Assembly: GCA_002901265.1 (NCBI GenBank)
Contig: PPHI01000043.1
Location: 18,795 to 82,794 of the forward strand
DNA length: 64,000 nt
Source of the DNA: Rhodopirellula baltica
GTDB taxonomy: Bacteria; Planctomycetota; Planctomycetia; Pirellulales; Pirellulaceae
Direction: 5' to 3'
Part shown: one piece after another, positions 1-9,900 of the stretch
How positions within the stretch are numbered: position 1 is the stretch's first letter
Layout: every line of letters starts with the position of its first letter
The notes under the pieces: model-generated
What the model was told of the DNA's origin: nothing
Seen by the model: the letters and a program-made list of their open reading frames with translations, nothing else
Databases searched by the model: none
Translations under genes and position numbers: made by a program

Positions 1-3000
1 CGCGACTCTGCCACTGTGCGAGGCCGCGACGTCACTGGTAACGCTGGAACTACCTACAGGCACGGCTTTTAAACCACTGGGGTCGACCATGTTGACCGGA
101 TCGCTTCCGGCATACCGATAGAGGTTCGCATCGCCTCCTAGGAATCCACTGGGATCGGCCGACAAGAATCGTCCCGTCGAAGGGTCGTAGAAGCGGGCGC
201 GACTGTAGTACAGGTCCAGTTCAGGAACAAACTCGCCCCCGGTGTACAAGAATCTTGATTGTGGCCCGTTGGCCTGTTGCGAAAGCATGACGCCGTAGGC
301 ACCGTAGATCATTTTGTCGATCATGGACGCCTGGGGATCCACAATTAGGCGGGTGGACTTTTGACGGTCGTGCAACAACCAACTGAAATCGCCGCCGCCA
401 AAGTCTTGTGCATGAACCGAATCGGTTTCGGATTCACTCAGGTAGACGACATCAACGGTAGCAATGTCATTGGTGTCCACTAAGACTTCTGCGATCAAAT
501 CGGCGCCGTCATAGACGAACAGCCGTTCTTCGCTGACCGCCAGAGGCTGTCCGGGCTCGGCAACCTGGAGCGTTTGTTTGACGCGGCGATCTAAGCCGTC
601 GTACAGTAAATCCAGTTGCCAAATCGGATTGCCGTCTGAATCTTTCATCGCAACACGAGTCAATCGATTGCGGTGATCCCAGTGCAGCTCTTTTGCTTGT
701 CCGGTCGATTCATCGGTGACGCTAATCAAGTTGCCTTCGTTGTCGTAGCCCAACAGAAGGTCGCCGTTTGAATCGAGTCGGTTGCCATCCCCAACAACAA
801 AACCATCATCAAGACGGTTTCCGGCTTCGTCATAGACATAGCCTTCGTTGTCCAGAGCGGTCGTGTCGTATTGCACGCCGATCAAGCGATTTGCATCATC
901 GTATCCGTACGAAACCAGGCCATTGGAATCCGTCGCAGTCGCCAGTTGGCCGTCTGCATAATACGCGTATTGGAATGACTCTAACGTTACGCCGCCCGCG
1001 TCATGGATCATTGACTCCGTCAGTCCGCGGTTGTTTCGACCGATCGTTGTAACAATGTCGTCGTTTCCATTTGATCGTCGAGTGATCGCGGAATAGACAT
1101 TGGCAAGGTCTGTCGCATCGGTCAATTCGATCGACTTTTCCGAAACAAAACTGCCGGATTGCTCCACACGTTCGAGCTGGTGGGTAGCCGGATTGAACAC
1201 ATATTGATTGACAACAAATGGTTCGTCCTGACCGACCAATGAAACTGCGGTCTCGGTGCCCCGGCCAAGCTGGTCGGGAGTGTGAGCGAGCTGAAACGAT
1301 TGGTTTTCGATGACCAGGGTCTGATGGATCAACCGGTCGGATGCGTCGTTGCTCAGTTCTAGATCGACGGTGGTCCCATCACTATCGATCCTGGTGACGC
1401 GGCCGAGAGCGTCGACCTGGAAATCAATCGCGCCGACTTGAGTTCCACTGGGATCAAACCAAGACTCGGTCACCAGATCACCGGCAAAGGTATGCTGGAA
1501 TGTAGACCGACGACCGTCACGGTCAACCATCGCTACGCGTTCGCCTTGAGCGTCAAGGGTGTACGACTTTGTGCCGAACCGATTCGTCTCGGCAATCAAG
1601 CGTCCCTCACCATCGTATTGATACGCCGTGACTTCACCACCAGCATCGGTCAGGCCAATTAAGTTGCCCGCCGGGTCATATTCATACTGCGTCGCGTTGC
1701 CCACTGGATCGATGACTTCGATAGTTTCGTTGCGGGCGTTGTAGCGATACTCCGTTGGCTCGGCTCCGTCAGCTTCGAAGAAAAACCGTAGATTGCCGAT
1801 TGCGTCAAACTCGTAGCGGACGGTGTTGCCGTCACCATCGGTGGTCTGACTGAGGTGATTTCGAGCATCGTACTGATGACTTTCGGACCAGTTACCCACC
1901 GTTTCCGATTTCAGGTTTCCTGACGCATCATACGTCAAGACGCGGTCCGGTTCACCGACCGTTTCGATTTTGCTTTGCCGTCCAGCTTTATCAAAGTGCA
2001 TGACCTGGGCAACGACTCCGGTCGCATCGGTGATGGCAATGGTCGGACCATTCGCCGTCGTCACGTAGTTCCACGACTGCACCATATCGCCACCGACCTC
2101 GGACGATTCGATCGTCCTTAGAGTCCGTCGCCCAACGGCATCGTATTGGTAAGTCGTACGATGCCCTAGTGCGTCGATCAACTCAACAAGATCGCCGTTG
2201 TCGTTGTAGTCCATTTGCGTGACGCTGATCCGGGAAGCCGCGGTGGTTCCGGTGTCACGACTGACTTCGGTTGGCTGGTTTGAAAGGTTGTAGACGTAAT
2301 CGATCGCATAGTCGTCACCTCCTTCGGGAACCTCACGGACAACATTGCCAACTTCGTCGTAGAACAGTTGCGTCACGAGATCACTGAACCCTGGTGTGAC
2401 AGGAACATCGATCGAAAAGTCTGGCGTCGCTGCCGAGCGATGGACTTCGGTGACTCTACCAAGCCCGTCATAATGCGTCGTGCTCGCGAAAAACTGTCCC
2501 GTAGGATCACGTGGATCGGTTTGTCGAATCAAGCGTCCGAGCAGATCGTACTCGAACGTCACCTTCGATTCAGAATCGCTGCCAACACCAACGGTTTGCA
2601 CCAAGGGAAGGGAGCGTGCGTCAAACGTCGTCTCGTGAACATTCCCCACCGCATCAACAAGACGCACCAGATTGGCGACTTCATCGTAGGTGTATTCTGT
2701 TCGATCTCCGAATGGATCGGTAACGGTTAGGATACGCCCCATGCCGTCAAAGGTCGTCGTTGTCTCGTTCCCACGTCCGTCCTTGGTCATCGTCGTGTTG
2801 GTGTCCGGATAGAACGTCCTGGACACATCGCCTTCACCATTAGTGAGCGACGTTTCACGATCCATCGAATCATAAGTTCGTCGTGATGTACCAAACTTGT
2901 CAGTCGCCACCACGAGGTTCCCGTACCGATCCGCGGTGTAGCGGATCTCATCGCCGACAGCATCAATGATGGCTGCGGGATAATTTAGGTCGTCGTATTC

Positions 3001-6000
3001 GAATCGCGTGACGTAGTCTTCGCCGCCGAAATCTTGCTCCCAGATCAAGTTGCCTGATTCATCGTAAGCGGATTTTTTGAAGAGACGTTTTGGGTTCAAT
3101 TCGGTTCCGCCAAGCGTTGACGATTCGATCAGAAGCCCACTGGCATCGAATACGAACTGATCTTCAAAACCCGCACCGCGAGAATCGATGTAGCTCGCTA
3201 GATAGCCAGCCGCATCGTAAGTCCACTGTTCAAGCTCACGATCATTGTCGGACACTGTCCGTCCGCTGAAACGGTCGACGCTGCCAATTTGCTCGTCAAC
3301 CGTGTAGGTGTAGACAGTTGCATATGCGGGACCACGCGGATCGATTTCTGTAGCGATTTGCCCGGCATTGTCATACCTGTACTGCGTGACCGCGGCAGGC
3401 CCTGGATTCAGCTCCGTACCGGTCGGCACTGAGGTCTGCACGACACGGCCGATCCCATCGTAGATCGTCTCTGTTGTGTAGTAGTCGCCTCGGGCATCAG
3501 TGATGGCGATCACATTGCCGGAACCATCGTACTTGTAGGTCGTAGAATTGTGTTCGGCATCAGTTGCCACCCGGACGCGATTGGCAGCATCGTAAACGGA
3601 TTCGAATCGAATCGTATTGCCGTCCGAATCGAGCAACGGCCCGACGGTAGCGGTCTTGTTATTGACCGCGTCGTATTCCAACTCGATGGTGTAGCCTTCG
3701 GCATTTGTCGTCGATGTCAGTCGATCGTTTTCGTCAAAGGAATGCCTGATGATTCGCTCGGCAGCATAGGCATCCGCCGCATAGCGTTCCTCGATCACAT
3801 TTCCGTTGGCATCGTAGACGTACTGTGTTTCATGCCCGGCAGGGTCGATCCGTGAGATCTGCCGACCGGCTGGATCGTAGTCGTAGGTCATACGCAGAAC
3901 TTGCCCGTCAAGTCCGGCACGTGGACCTTCGGTAACAATCAGGCGTCCAACGTTGTCATAAATGTACTTCTCGGTCGACGGTGCGAGTGGTTCCGATGGA
4001 ATTCCGCGTGGCCGGTCGACTTGGACGACCCGATTTAATTCATCGTAGGTGGTGTAGGTCGTGTAGTACTGTCCGCGAGGATCTTGGCTCGCGATTTCGT
4101 TGTTGTTCTTGTCGTATGAATAGACCCACGTTGCGACCGGGCCCGGTGCCGACGGCGTTCCGGTGTTATTTGTCCGCGATGTCAGATTGTTCGCACCGTC
4201 GTACGTCGATGAACTATCAAAGAAACTGCCGCGCGGATCATAGGAATGAATCACATTGCCGGCTTCGTCAAAATCGAATCGCGTTCTCAAAACGCCAAAG
4301 CCATCAAATTGACCGGTACCATCATCAGCGAGCGGAACCGCCGTTTCCTGGTGGATTGCGATACGACGATTCAACACGTCGTAGTCGTACCGTGTCGACA
4401 CCCCGCGTGGATCGGTTTCGACAAGTAAGTTGTCGTTCAGGTCGTACTGATAGGCGGTTGTCAGTGTTTCATCGTTTCCTTCCATTCCCGAAGGTCTGAC
4501 AACTTCGATCAGATTACCACGAGAATCGTACTGCAGCGTGGTTGTCCAAAGTGCCGGGTTGGCCCCGGCACGAGGGTCGACGATCGACGTTTTCCGGCTC
4601 GCCGCGTCATAGCCATAGCGCGTCGTGTTTCCTTCGGCATCGGTCAACGCAATCATGCGATTTGCATTGTCGTACTGCATCACTTTTGTATGCGTCAGTC
4701 CTTCGGCATCGGCGATGGAGATTCCCGTGCAGAACGACAGACCTGCATTCGGCATGATTTCTGCAACCACATTTCCGGCCGCGTCGTAGACGGTACACAT
4801 GGTGTGCCCCATCGCGTCGCTGGTTCCGATTTGGCGATTGAGCCCGTCGTAGTGAAAGACTTTGGTCTCGCCCTGAGGATTGGTTACCGACGTCTGGTTG
4901 TTTGCGTCGTCATACCCGTAGAACCACGTGTGTCCCTGCGCATCCGTTTTTGATTCCAGTCGGCCTGCGGAATCGAAGGCGTAGGTTGTGAACCAGTTCG
5001 GGTCTCGAGCGTCGTATTCTTTGACAATATTGCCAACACCGTCGTACTCAAAAACAACAGATGCGAGTCCGTCTCCAGAAGGCTGTATGCGTTCGATCAA
5101 ACGATCGAGCTTGTCATAAACAAACTGAGTCGGCGCGATCGTTGGACGCGGATCGGATTGCAGCACCAGATTTCCGACGTCGTCATACAACGTTGTCACA
5201 CTGATTGCTGATCCTGTTCCGAACGCTTGAATTGTTTCGCTGAGGAACAGTCGATCGTCGTACTCGTAGCGTGTGATCGTTCCTTTGGCGTCGGTGAAGG
5301 TTTCGATTTTGCCGACTTCGTTGTATTCGCGCTGCGTCGTTGCCGGAGTCTCGGAACCGGCGCCATCGATCTGCGCGACCATCCGATTGAGTTTGTCGTA
5401 TTGCCACTGTGTGTAGACGTTGGTCCCGGGTTTTCGTTCAGAAAGCTTGTTTCCGAGCGTATCGAAGACCTGGATCAACTCGACTTTCCGATCATCACCG
5501 ATATCGTTGCTGAGCGGAATCGTTGTGGTTTGCCGACGTCGGTCGCTTGACCAAGTGTTGGTGACCACATAGGTGTCGCCAGACAGGCCTTGATCTTGGC
5601 CAGGGATTGGACGAGTGATCGTCGCGACGGCGTCATATTTATCATACGTGTAGGACGTCTTGTTTCCTTCCGGATCAATCACCTCCGTCACACGCCCCAT
5701 GACGTCGTACTTCGTCTCGGTCGTATAGTCACTTCCGTTTGCAAGTGAGTTCCGTGGATCGGTGACCTTTGTCTTGCGACCGACTTCGTCGTATTCATAG
5801 GTCGTCGTACGACCATCAGGATCGATTTCACGGATCAACCGTTTAGCGCCGTCGTATTCAAACCGGAAGACATCAGTCGTGTCACGGGCATCGTCAACCT
5901 GCAAAATGTTGCCTTCGCCGCTGTACGTAGTCTTTGTGACACCGCCTTCTGGATCGATGGATTCGACGACACGTCCGAATTGATCGATGATGTTTGTGGT

Positions 6001-6936
6001 GGTGTGTCCACGCTCGTCCGTCGATGTCTTCAGTTGCCCTTCGGGATAGTACGTAAAGGTGGCTGGCTGGGCGGCACCGTTCGTTTCGCTTTCCAATCGA
6101 TTCCGCGAATCGTAGGTAAATTCACTACGGAATTCGTTTGCCGTATTGGGTGCAAGTACGGTGGCTATCTTATTCCCGCTGACGTCATATTCATGCCGAG
6201 TCTGTTGGCCTTCGGCGTTTGTCATCAATGCAACTTGGTTGAACAAGTTGTAGAGATATTTGGTTGTTTGGTTCTCGGTGGAGTTATAGATCGTGGTTTG
6301 AAGCACGCGGTCGGCGTGGTCATAAACCGTTTCGGTCCGCATGTCGGGCAATGGGCCAGATTCTGCGGTGACACGCCCTCGGCCATCGAGCGTGTTCGTG
6401 ATCACACCGCCGTGATGAAGAACCACTGAAGTCGTCCGACCGGCATCGTCAATCACATAGGTCGTCTTACGTCCGAGAGTGTCGTAGCTCGCGATCGGTT
6501 CGTTGTACTCGTTGTAGACCGTCGCGATGACGGATCCATCGGGCTGTTTGATCAGGTGCACATCACCGCCAGCCTGTCCGGCCACACCGTAGCCAATGTC
6601 AAACTGCCCAAGGGCGTAGGCGTATTCAGTCGTCAGATCGAGTTCACCGACCGCTTCGATCCTGGTCTTTTGCCGATCAAGAATGTCCCACTGCGTTGTC
6701 GTCGTAACATCATCACCATCGACAGACTGAGTCTGATTTCCGTGTGCATCATATTCGTATGTCCGAGTCACCTCAGGTGCTTCCGCCAAACCTCGTTTGG
6801 TTTCAGAAGTGATGCGATTCATTGCGTCGCGGGTGTACTCGGTTTCGAAGCCGTTGGCATCGATCACGCTCTTGACGTAGCCGGATGGGAAGTACGTGTA
6901 GGTACGTTTTCCATCTTCGAAGATCAGCTCCGTCAT
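1..6936 (-). CDS. RHS/YD-repeat giant protein, C-terminal segment (partial, runs off left edge)
   Basis: This is the third and last visible segment of the giant RHS locus, about 2312 codons in the window and open through its left edge. The frame was checked at several points (near 120, 1675, 3370, 5641 and 6748) and is the same throughout. It encodes dozens of YD repeats (short motifs such as YEYD, YRYD, YTYD every ~20-25 residues). Near the left edge it reaches the RHS-associated core, with the motifs RARFYDPSTGRFLSADPSGF, NLYRYAGSDP and DPSGL at about 72-257. In RHS/teneurin-type proteins the YD repeats form a hollow shell and a variable C-terminal tip follows the core; that tip lies outside this window. 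The first ATG (6934-6936) shares its A with the TGA of the upstream ORF. The YD repeat is cut exactly at this point, so the segment is either a translationally coupled partner or a frameshifted continuation. Confidence 0.9.
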   Translation of the reverse strand, partial: MTELIFEDGKRTYTYFPSGYVKSVIDANGFETEYTRDAMNRITSETKRGLAEAPEVTRTYEYDAHGNQTQSVDGDDVTTTTQWDILDRQKTRIEAVGELDLTTEYAYALGQFDIGYGVAGQAGGDVHLIKQPDGSVIATVYNEYNEPIASYDTLGRKTTYVIDDAGRTTSVVLHHGGVITNTLDGRGRVTAESGPLPDMRTETVYDHADRVLQTTIYNSTENQTTKYLYNLFNQVALMTNAEGQQTRHEYDVSGNKIATVLAPNTANEFRSEFTYDSRNRLESETNGAAQPATFTYYPEGQLKTSTDERGHTTTNIIDQFGRVVESIDPEGGVTKTTYSGEGNILQVDDARDTTDVFRFEYDGAKRLIREIDPDGRTTTYEYDEVGRKTKVTDPRNSLANGSDYTTETKYDVMGRVTEVIDPEGNKTSYTYDKYDAVATITRPIPGQDQGLSGDTYVVTNTWSSDRRRQTTTIPLSNDIGDDRKVELIQVFDTLGNKLSERKPGTNVYTQWQYDKLNRMVAQIDGAGSETPATTQREYNEVGKIETFTDAKGTITRYEYDDRLFLSETIQAFGTGSAISVTTLYDDVGNLVLQSDPRPTIAPTQFVYDKLDRLIERIQPSGDGLASVVFEYDGVGNIVKEYDARDPNWFTTYAFDSAGRLESKTDAQGHTWFYGYDDANNQTSVTNPQGETKVFHYDGLNRQIGTSDAMGHTMCTVYDAAGNVVAEIMPNAGLSFCTGISIADAEGLTHTKVMQYDNANRMIALTDAEGNTTRYGYDAASRKTSIVDPRAGANPALWTTTLQYDSRGNLIEVVRPSGMEGNDETLTTAYQYDLNDNLLVETDPRGVSTRYDYDVLNRRIAIHQETAVPLADDGTGQFDGFGVLRTRFDFDEAGNVIHSYDPRGSFFDSSSTYDGANNLTSRTNNTGTPSAPGPVATWVYSYDKNNNEIASQDPRGQYYTTYTTYDELNRVVQVDRPRGIPSEPLAPSTEKYIYDNVGRLIVTEGPRAGLDGQVLRMTYDYDPAGRQISRIDPAGHETQYVYDANGNVIEERYAADAYAAERIIRHSFDENDRLTSTTNAEGYTIELEYDAVNNKTATVGPLLDSDGNTIRFESVYDAANRVRVATDAEHNSTTYKYDGSGNVIAITDARGDYYTTETIYDGIGRVVQTSVPTGTELNPGPAAVTQYRYDNAGQIATEIDPRGPAYATVYTYTVDEQIGSVDRFSGRTVSDNDRELEQWTYDAAGYLASYIDSRGAGFEDQFVFDASGLLIESSTLGGTELNPKRLFKKSAYDESGNLIWEQDFGGEDYVTRFEYDDLNYPAAIIDAVGDEIRYTADRYGNLVVATDKFGTSRRTYDSMDRETSLTNGEGDVSRTFYPDTNTTMTKDGRGNETTTTFDGMGRILTVTDPFGDRTEYTYDEVANLVRLVDAVGNVHETTFDARSLPLVQTVGVGSDSESKVTFEYDLLGRLIRQTDPRDPTGQFFASTTHYDGLGRVTEVHRSAATPDFSIDVPVTPGFSDLVTQLFYDEVGNVVREVPEGGDDYAIDYVYNLSNQPTEVSRDTGTTAASRISVTQMDYNDNGDLVELIDALGHRTTYQYDAVGRRTLRTIESSEVGGDMVQSWNYVTTANGPTIAITDATGVVAQVMHFDKAGRQSKIETVGEPDRVLTYDASGNLKSETVGNWSESHQYDARNHLSQTTDGDGNTVRYEFDAIGNLRFFFEADGAEPTEYRYNARNETIEVIDPVGNATQYEYDPAGNLIGLTDAGGEVTAYQYDGEGRLIAETNRFGTKSYTLDAQGERVAMVDRDGRRSTFQHTFAGDLVTESWFDPSGTQVGAIDFQVDALGRVTRIDSDGTTVDLELSNDASDRLIHQTLVIENQSFQLAHTPDQLGRGTETAVSLVGQDEPFVVNQYVFNPATHQLERVEQSGSFVSEKSIELTDATDLANVYSAITRRSNGNDDIVTTIGRNNRGLTESMIHDAGGVTLESFQYAYYADGQLATATDSNGLVSYGYDDANRLIGVQYDTTALDNEGYVYDEAGNRLDDGFVVGDGNRLDSNGDLLLGYDNEGNLISVTDESTGQAKELHWDHRNRLTRVAMKDSDGNPIWQLDLLYDGLDRRVKQTLQVAEPGQPLAVSEERLFVYDGADLIAEVLVDTNDIATVDVVYLSESETDSVHAQDFGGGDFSWLLHDRQKSTRLIVDPQASMIDKMIYGAYGVMLSQQANGPQSRFLYTGGEFVPELDLYYSRARFYDPSTGRFLSADPSGFLGGDANLYRYAGSDPVNMVDPSGLKAVPVGSSSVTSDVAASHSGRVA

Positions 6937-9900
6937 CAACCTTGCGAGTTGTAATTTCTGTCGATCTGGTTTCCGAGCGCGTCGGTGGCGACATCCGGCA
7001 GATAACCATGCCCGGAGTCATACGTGTACTGCTGGATCGTTTGAGTCGGGCTGCCTGCCGGTGCGTGTGGATCGCTGATTGTGGTCCGAAGAATATTTCC
7101 CTTGGAGTCAAGCGAATGTAATGTTTCACGTCCGACCGCATCGATGATTTTGACCGGGATGTTGTACGACTCGCTGTACGAAAACTCAGGGTCGTAGTCG
7201 TAGGCGATCGTCTGCGTCGCGGGTGATCCATCGGGATAGTCGGTCTGCGAAACGACGTTGCCGAGGAAGTCTCGTACATAGCACGTCAAATTTCCGACGG
7301 CATCTTTTTCCACCAACACACGACCGGCATTCAAACCGCGTCCCACTTGTTTGGTCTGGCGAGCATCGTCTCGCGAATCATGGTACTGACCGAAATTGGT
7401 CATCTTGAACTCGCGACGAGTGCCTTTGAAATCCGTGTGCATCGCCGAAGCTGTATAGCGAACCGCTGACGACTCCGGTGGATCGCCGCCACACTGGCTC
7501 ACCAAATCTTCGCTCAGTTCCGCCGTCGCGGGACTGGAAAGCACATGCAGTTCTTCCGCCTGAGTTGGATCGGAAATCTTTTCCGGATCCGCCAGGAACA
7601 TGACCTGGGCCGCGGTGAGAGTTGTCGTTTTCGAATCGACACGGGTGCCGCTTTCGAAACGCCCATTCACGTCGTTGTATTCATACGTCTCTTTGAAACT
7701 GCCGGACAACGGATCGGTGTTGTCATTGCCCCGAGGCAGCGTTTGCCCCGTCATCAGGTGATCACCGATCTCTGGATCATCTTGATGGACATACTCGTAT
7801 TGGAAGCTCAGTTTCGCACCATCGGGATGAACAATCTCCACGAGATTGCCGTCAGTATTGTCGATCCTCGTCGTTCGATTGATCGGATCCACGACACTGG
7901 TCAGATAGTCCCCGGAGTAAACCAATTTTGTCGTCAGTCCAACCGGGTCGGTGATTTCGACGAGCTTGCCATCCTGGTGAATGAATTGTGTGGAGTTCCC
8001 GTTTCGATCAGTTGATGATTCCAGATAGCCATCTTGGTCGAAAACCTGTTCGGTACCGTCGCGCAGCCGACGATAAAAACGATTGTTTTCGAACCGCAAT
8101 TCGCTGTAGTCTTCGACCGTCGCGGTATAAAGATTGCTTCCGTCTTGCGGGGCCAGATAGATGTGTTCCAGCCCGTTCCCGTCGACCAACAATACCCCGG
8201 CATCACCCGGATACATCCGCAAATAGCCTTCGAGATTCCAGCCACCGCCGAATGGACTTTCGGTCTCATTCACAACGGCCTCGATCGACGTTTGTGAAAC
8301 GATTCGGCCGTCGTAGGAATCCCCGTTTCGACGCATCAAGCCATAGCTGACTTCAAAGGTGTAAAGCCCCGTCGGCGCGTCGGAAAGGTCCATTTGCAAA
8401 CCGACGCCATAGGTTTCTTTCGGCTGTGCTTTTGGCAGCTTGAAGTACGCGTAGCCCTCTTGCAGACCTTGCGACTGTGCAGTGGCAGCATCGATACCGT
8501 CGGAGCTGTATCGCTTCCCATCGGGGCCTATGGCGGTCACTTGATAGGCAAGGCGATCGTTGGCCGTGTCGTAAGTGACTTTGTCGAGCGACGTCAGATT
8601 CAGGTGGTGAATCGGACGCGGGTCGGCCCGCAACGAGTCATAGTGCAGTACCAATCCGCGGTCTGTTTCGAGACTGCGATAGGTCACCAACGGGACGCTT
8701 CGCTGAACCGCCCCCGAGTGAACCTCCACCATCGCGTTCACACCCGCTTCGACTTCTAAAGGCCGGGACGGGAATCCCAGCATCGACGGCGTCTGGTTGT
8801 ACGGTGTCGGCGCGAGTCCCAGCAATGTTCCCGACGCTGCCGGTTGCACAGAAATCCCGCGTGGTAAATTTCCACCTGGAAGCGGCGCATACTTGTTAGG
8901 TGATTCTCCATCGGGCCCCACATTGGGCACGCCGTAGGCCAGTGCAAAGTCGCCACCGAGATCAATCGTATGGAATCGAAAGTCTGCCGCGTCCGCAAGC
9001 TTGGGATCGACTCGGTCAATCGGCAGCGTCGAGAGTGGACCGCGCAGCAATCTTGACAATGGTCCATCCGCCGCCGGATCTTCACCGATCTGGCTCCAGG
9101 AGGGCACCGATTCGCCAGTCGCTTCCGATTCGATCAAAGCGATCATCGAACTGAGGTCGTAACCGGTGACGATGTCCTGTGCCTGCTGTGGGGCGAGCAC
9201 CATTCCGCTTTGCAGCGAGACGGCGATGTCATCGGTAAATCCATTGACGATCGGCGTCGTCGCGGCCACCAATCGAGGCCTGGTCAGCGGATCATCGAAA
9301 TTACCGAGGGGATTGCGAATGAAGCCGATCGTTCCACCCGCCGCGATCAACTCAAACTGTGTCTGACCTGACGCGTCTGTTTGGGAGGCGTTGTATGCAA
9401 AGAAAGGTCCAAGCCCCGGATCGTGCTTCGGATCGCCTTGGACAAACTGACGATATGCAGAGACGACCGCATACGCGGGGTGCTTTCCGATCTGTGCTTC
9501 AAACGTATTGGCCGGAATGTACTGCACACCTTGTGCATTGCTGACGCCGTGGACCTGAGTGCCACGGCCTTCGACCAAACGTGGGATCGCACCATAACTT
9601 TCAAAGTTAACAGTTTCATATTGCCATGGTCCTTCGTCCTGTTTTCGAATCACGGTCAATCCGAACGAATCGGCAACCCGGTCGGTGACAAGCATGACGC
9701 CCGCATCGTCAGTCGCTGATAGTTCATAAGGCCCAGGGCCGACAACCGTTACTGCTTGTTCGTCGTTGCCGGGATCAAATGTCAACTCCGATAAAAAGTT
9801 GCCGTCTTCGTCGCGAAGCGGTACCGACAGCACGACGCCTTCGGTTCCGCCACGAACGTTGAACAAGTCTTGTTTTGGTGCCGCAACAAACAGTCGATTA

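Noticed and set aside
3981..4499. Plus-strand 172-codon ORF opposite the YD repeats
   Set aside because: The minus strand is unbroken RHS coding sequence with YD motifs; the plus ORF is an antisense artefact of repetitive codon use.
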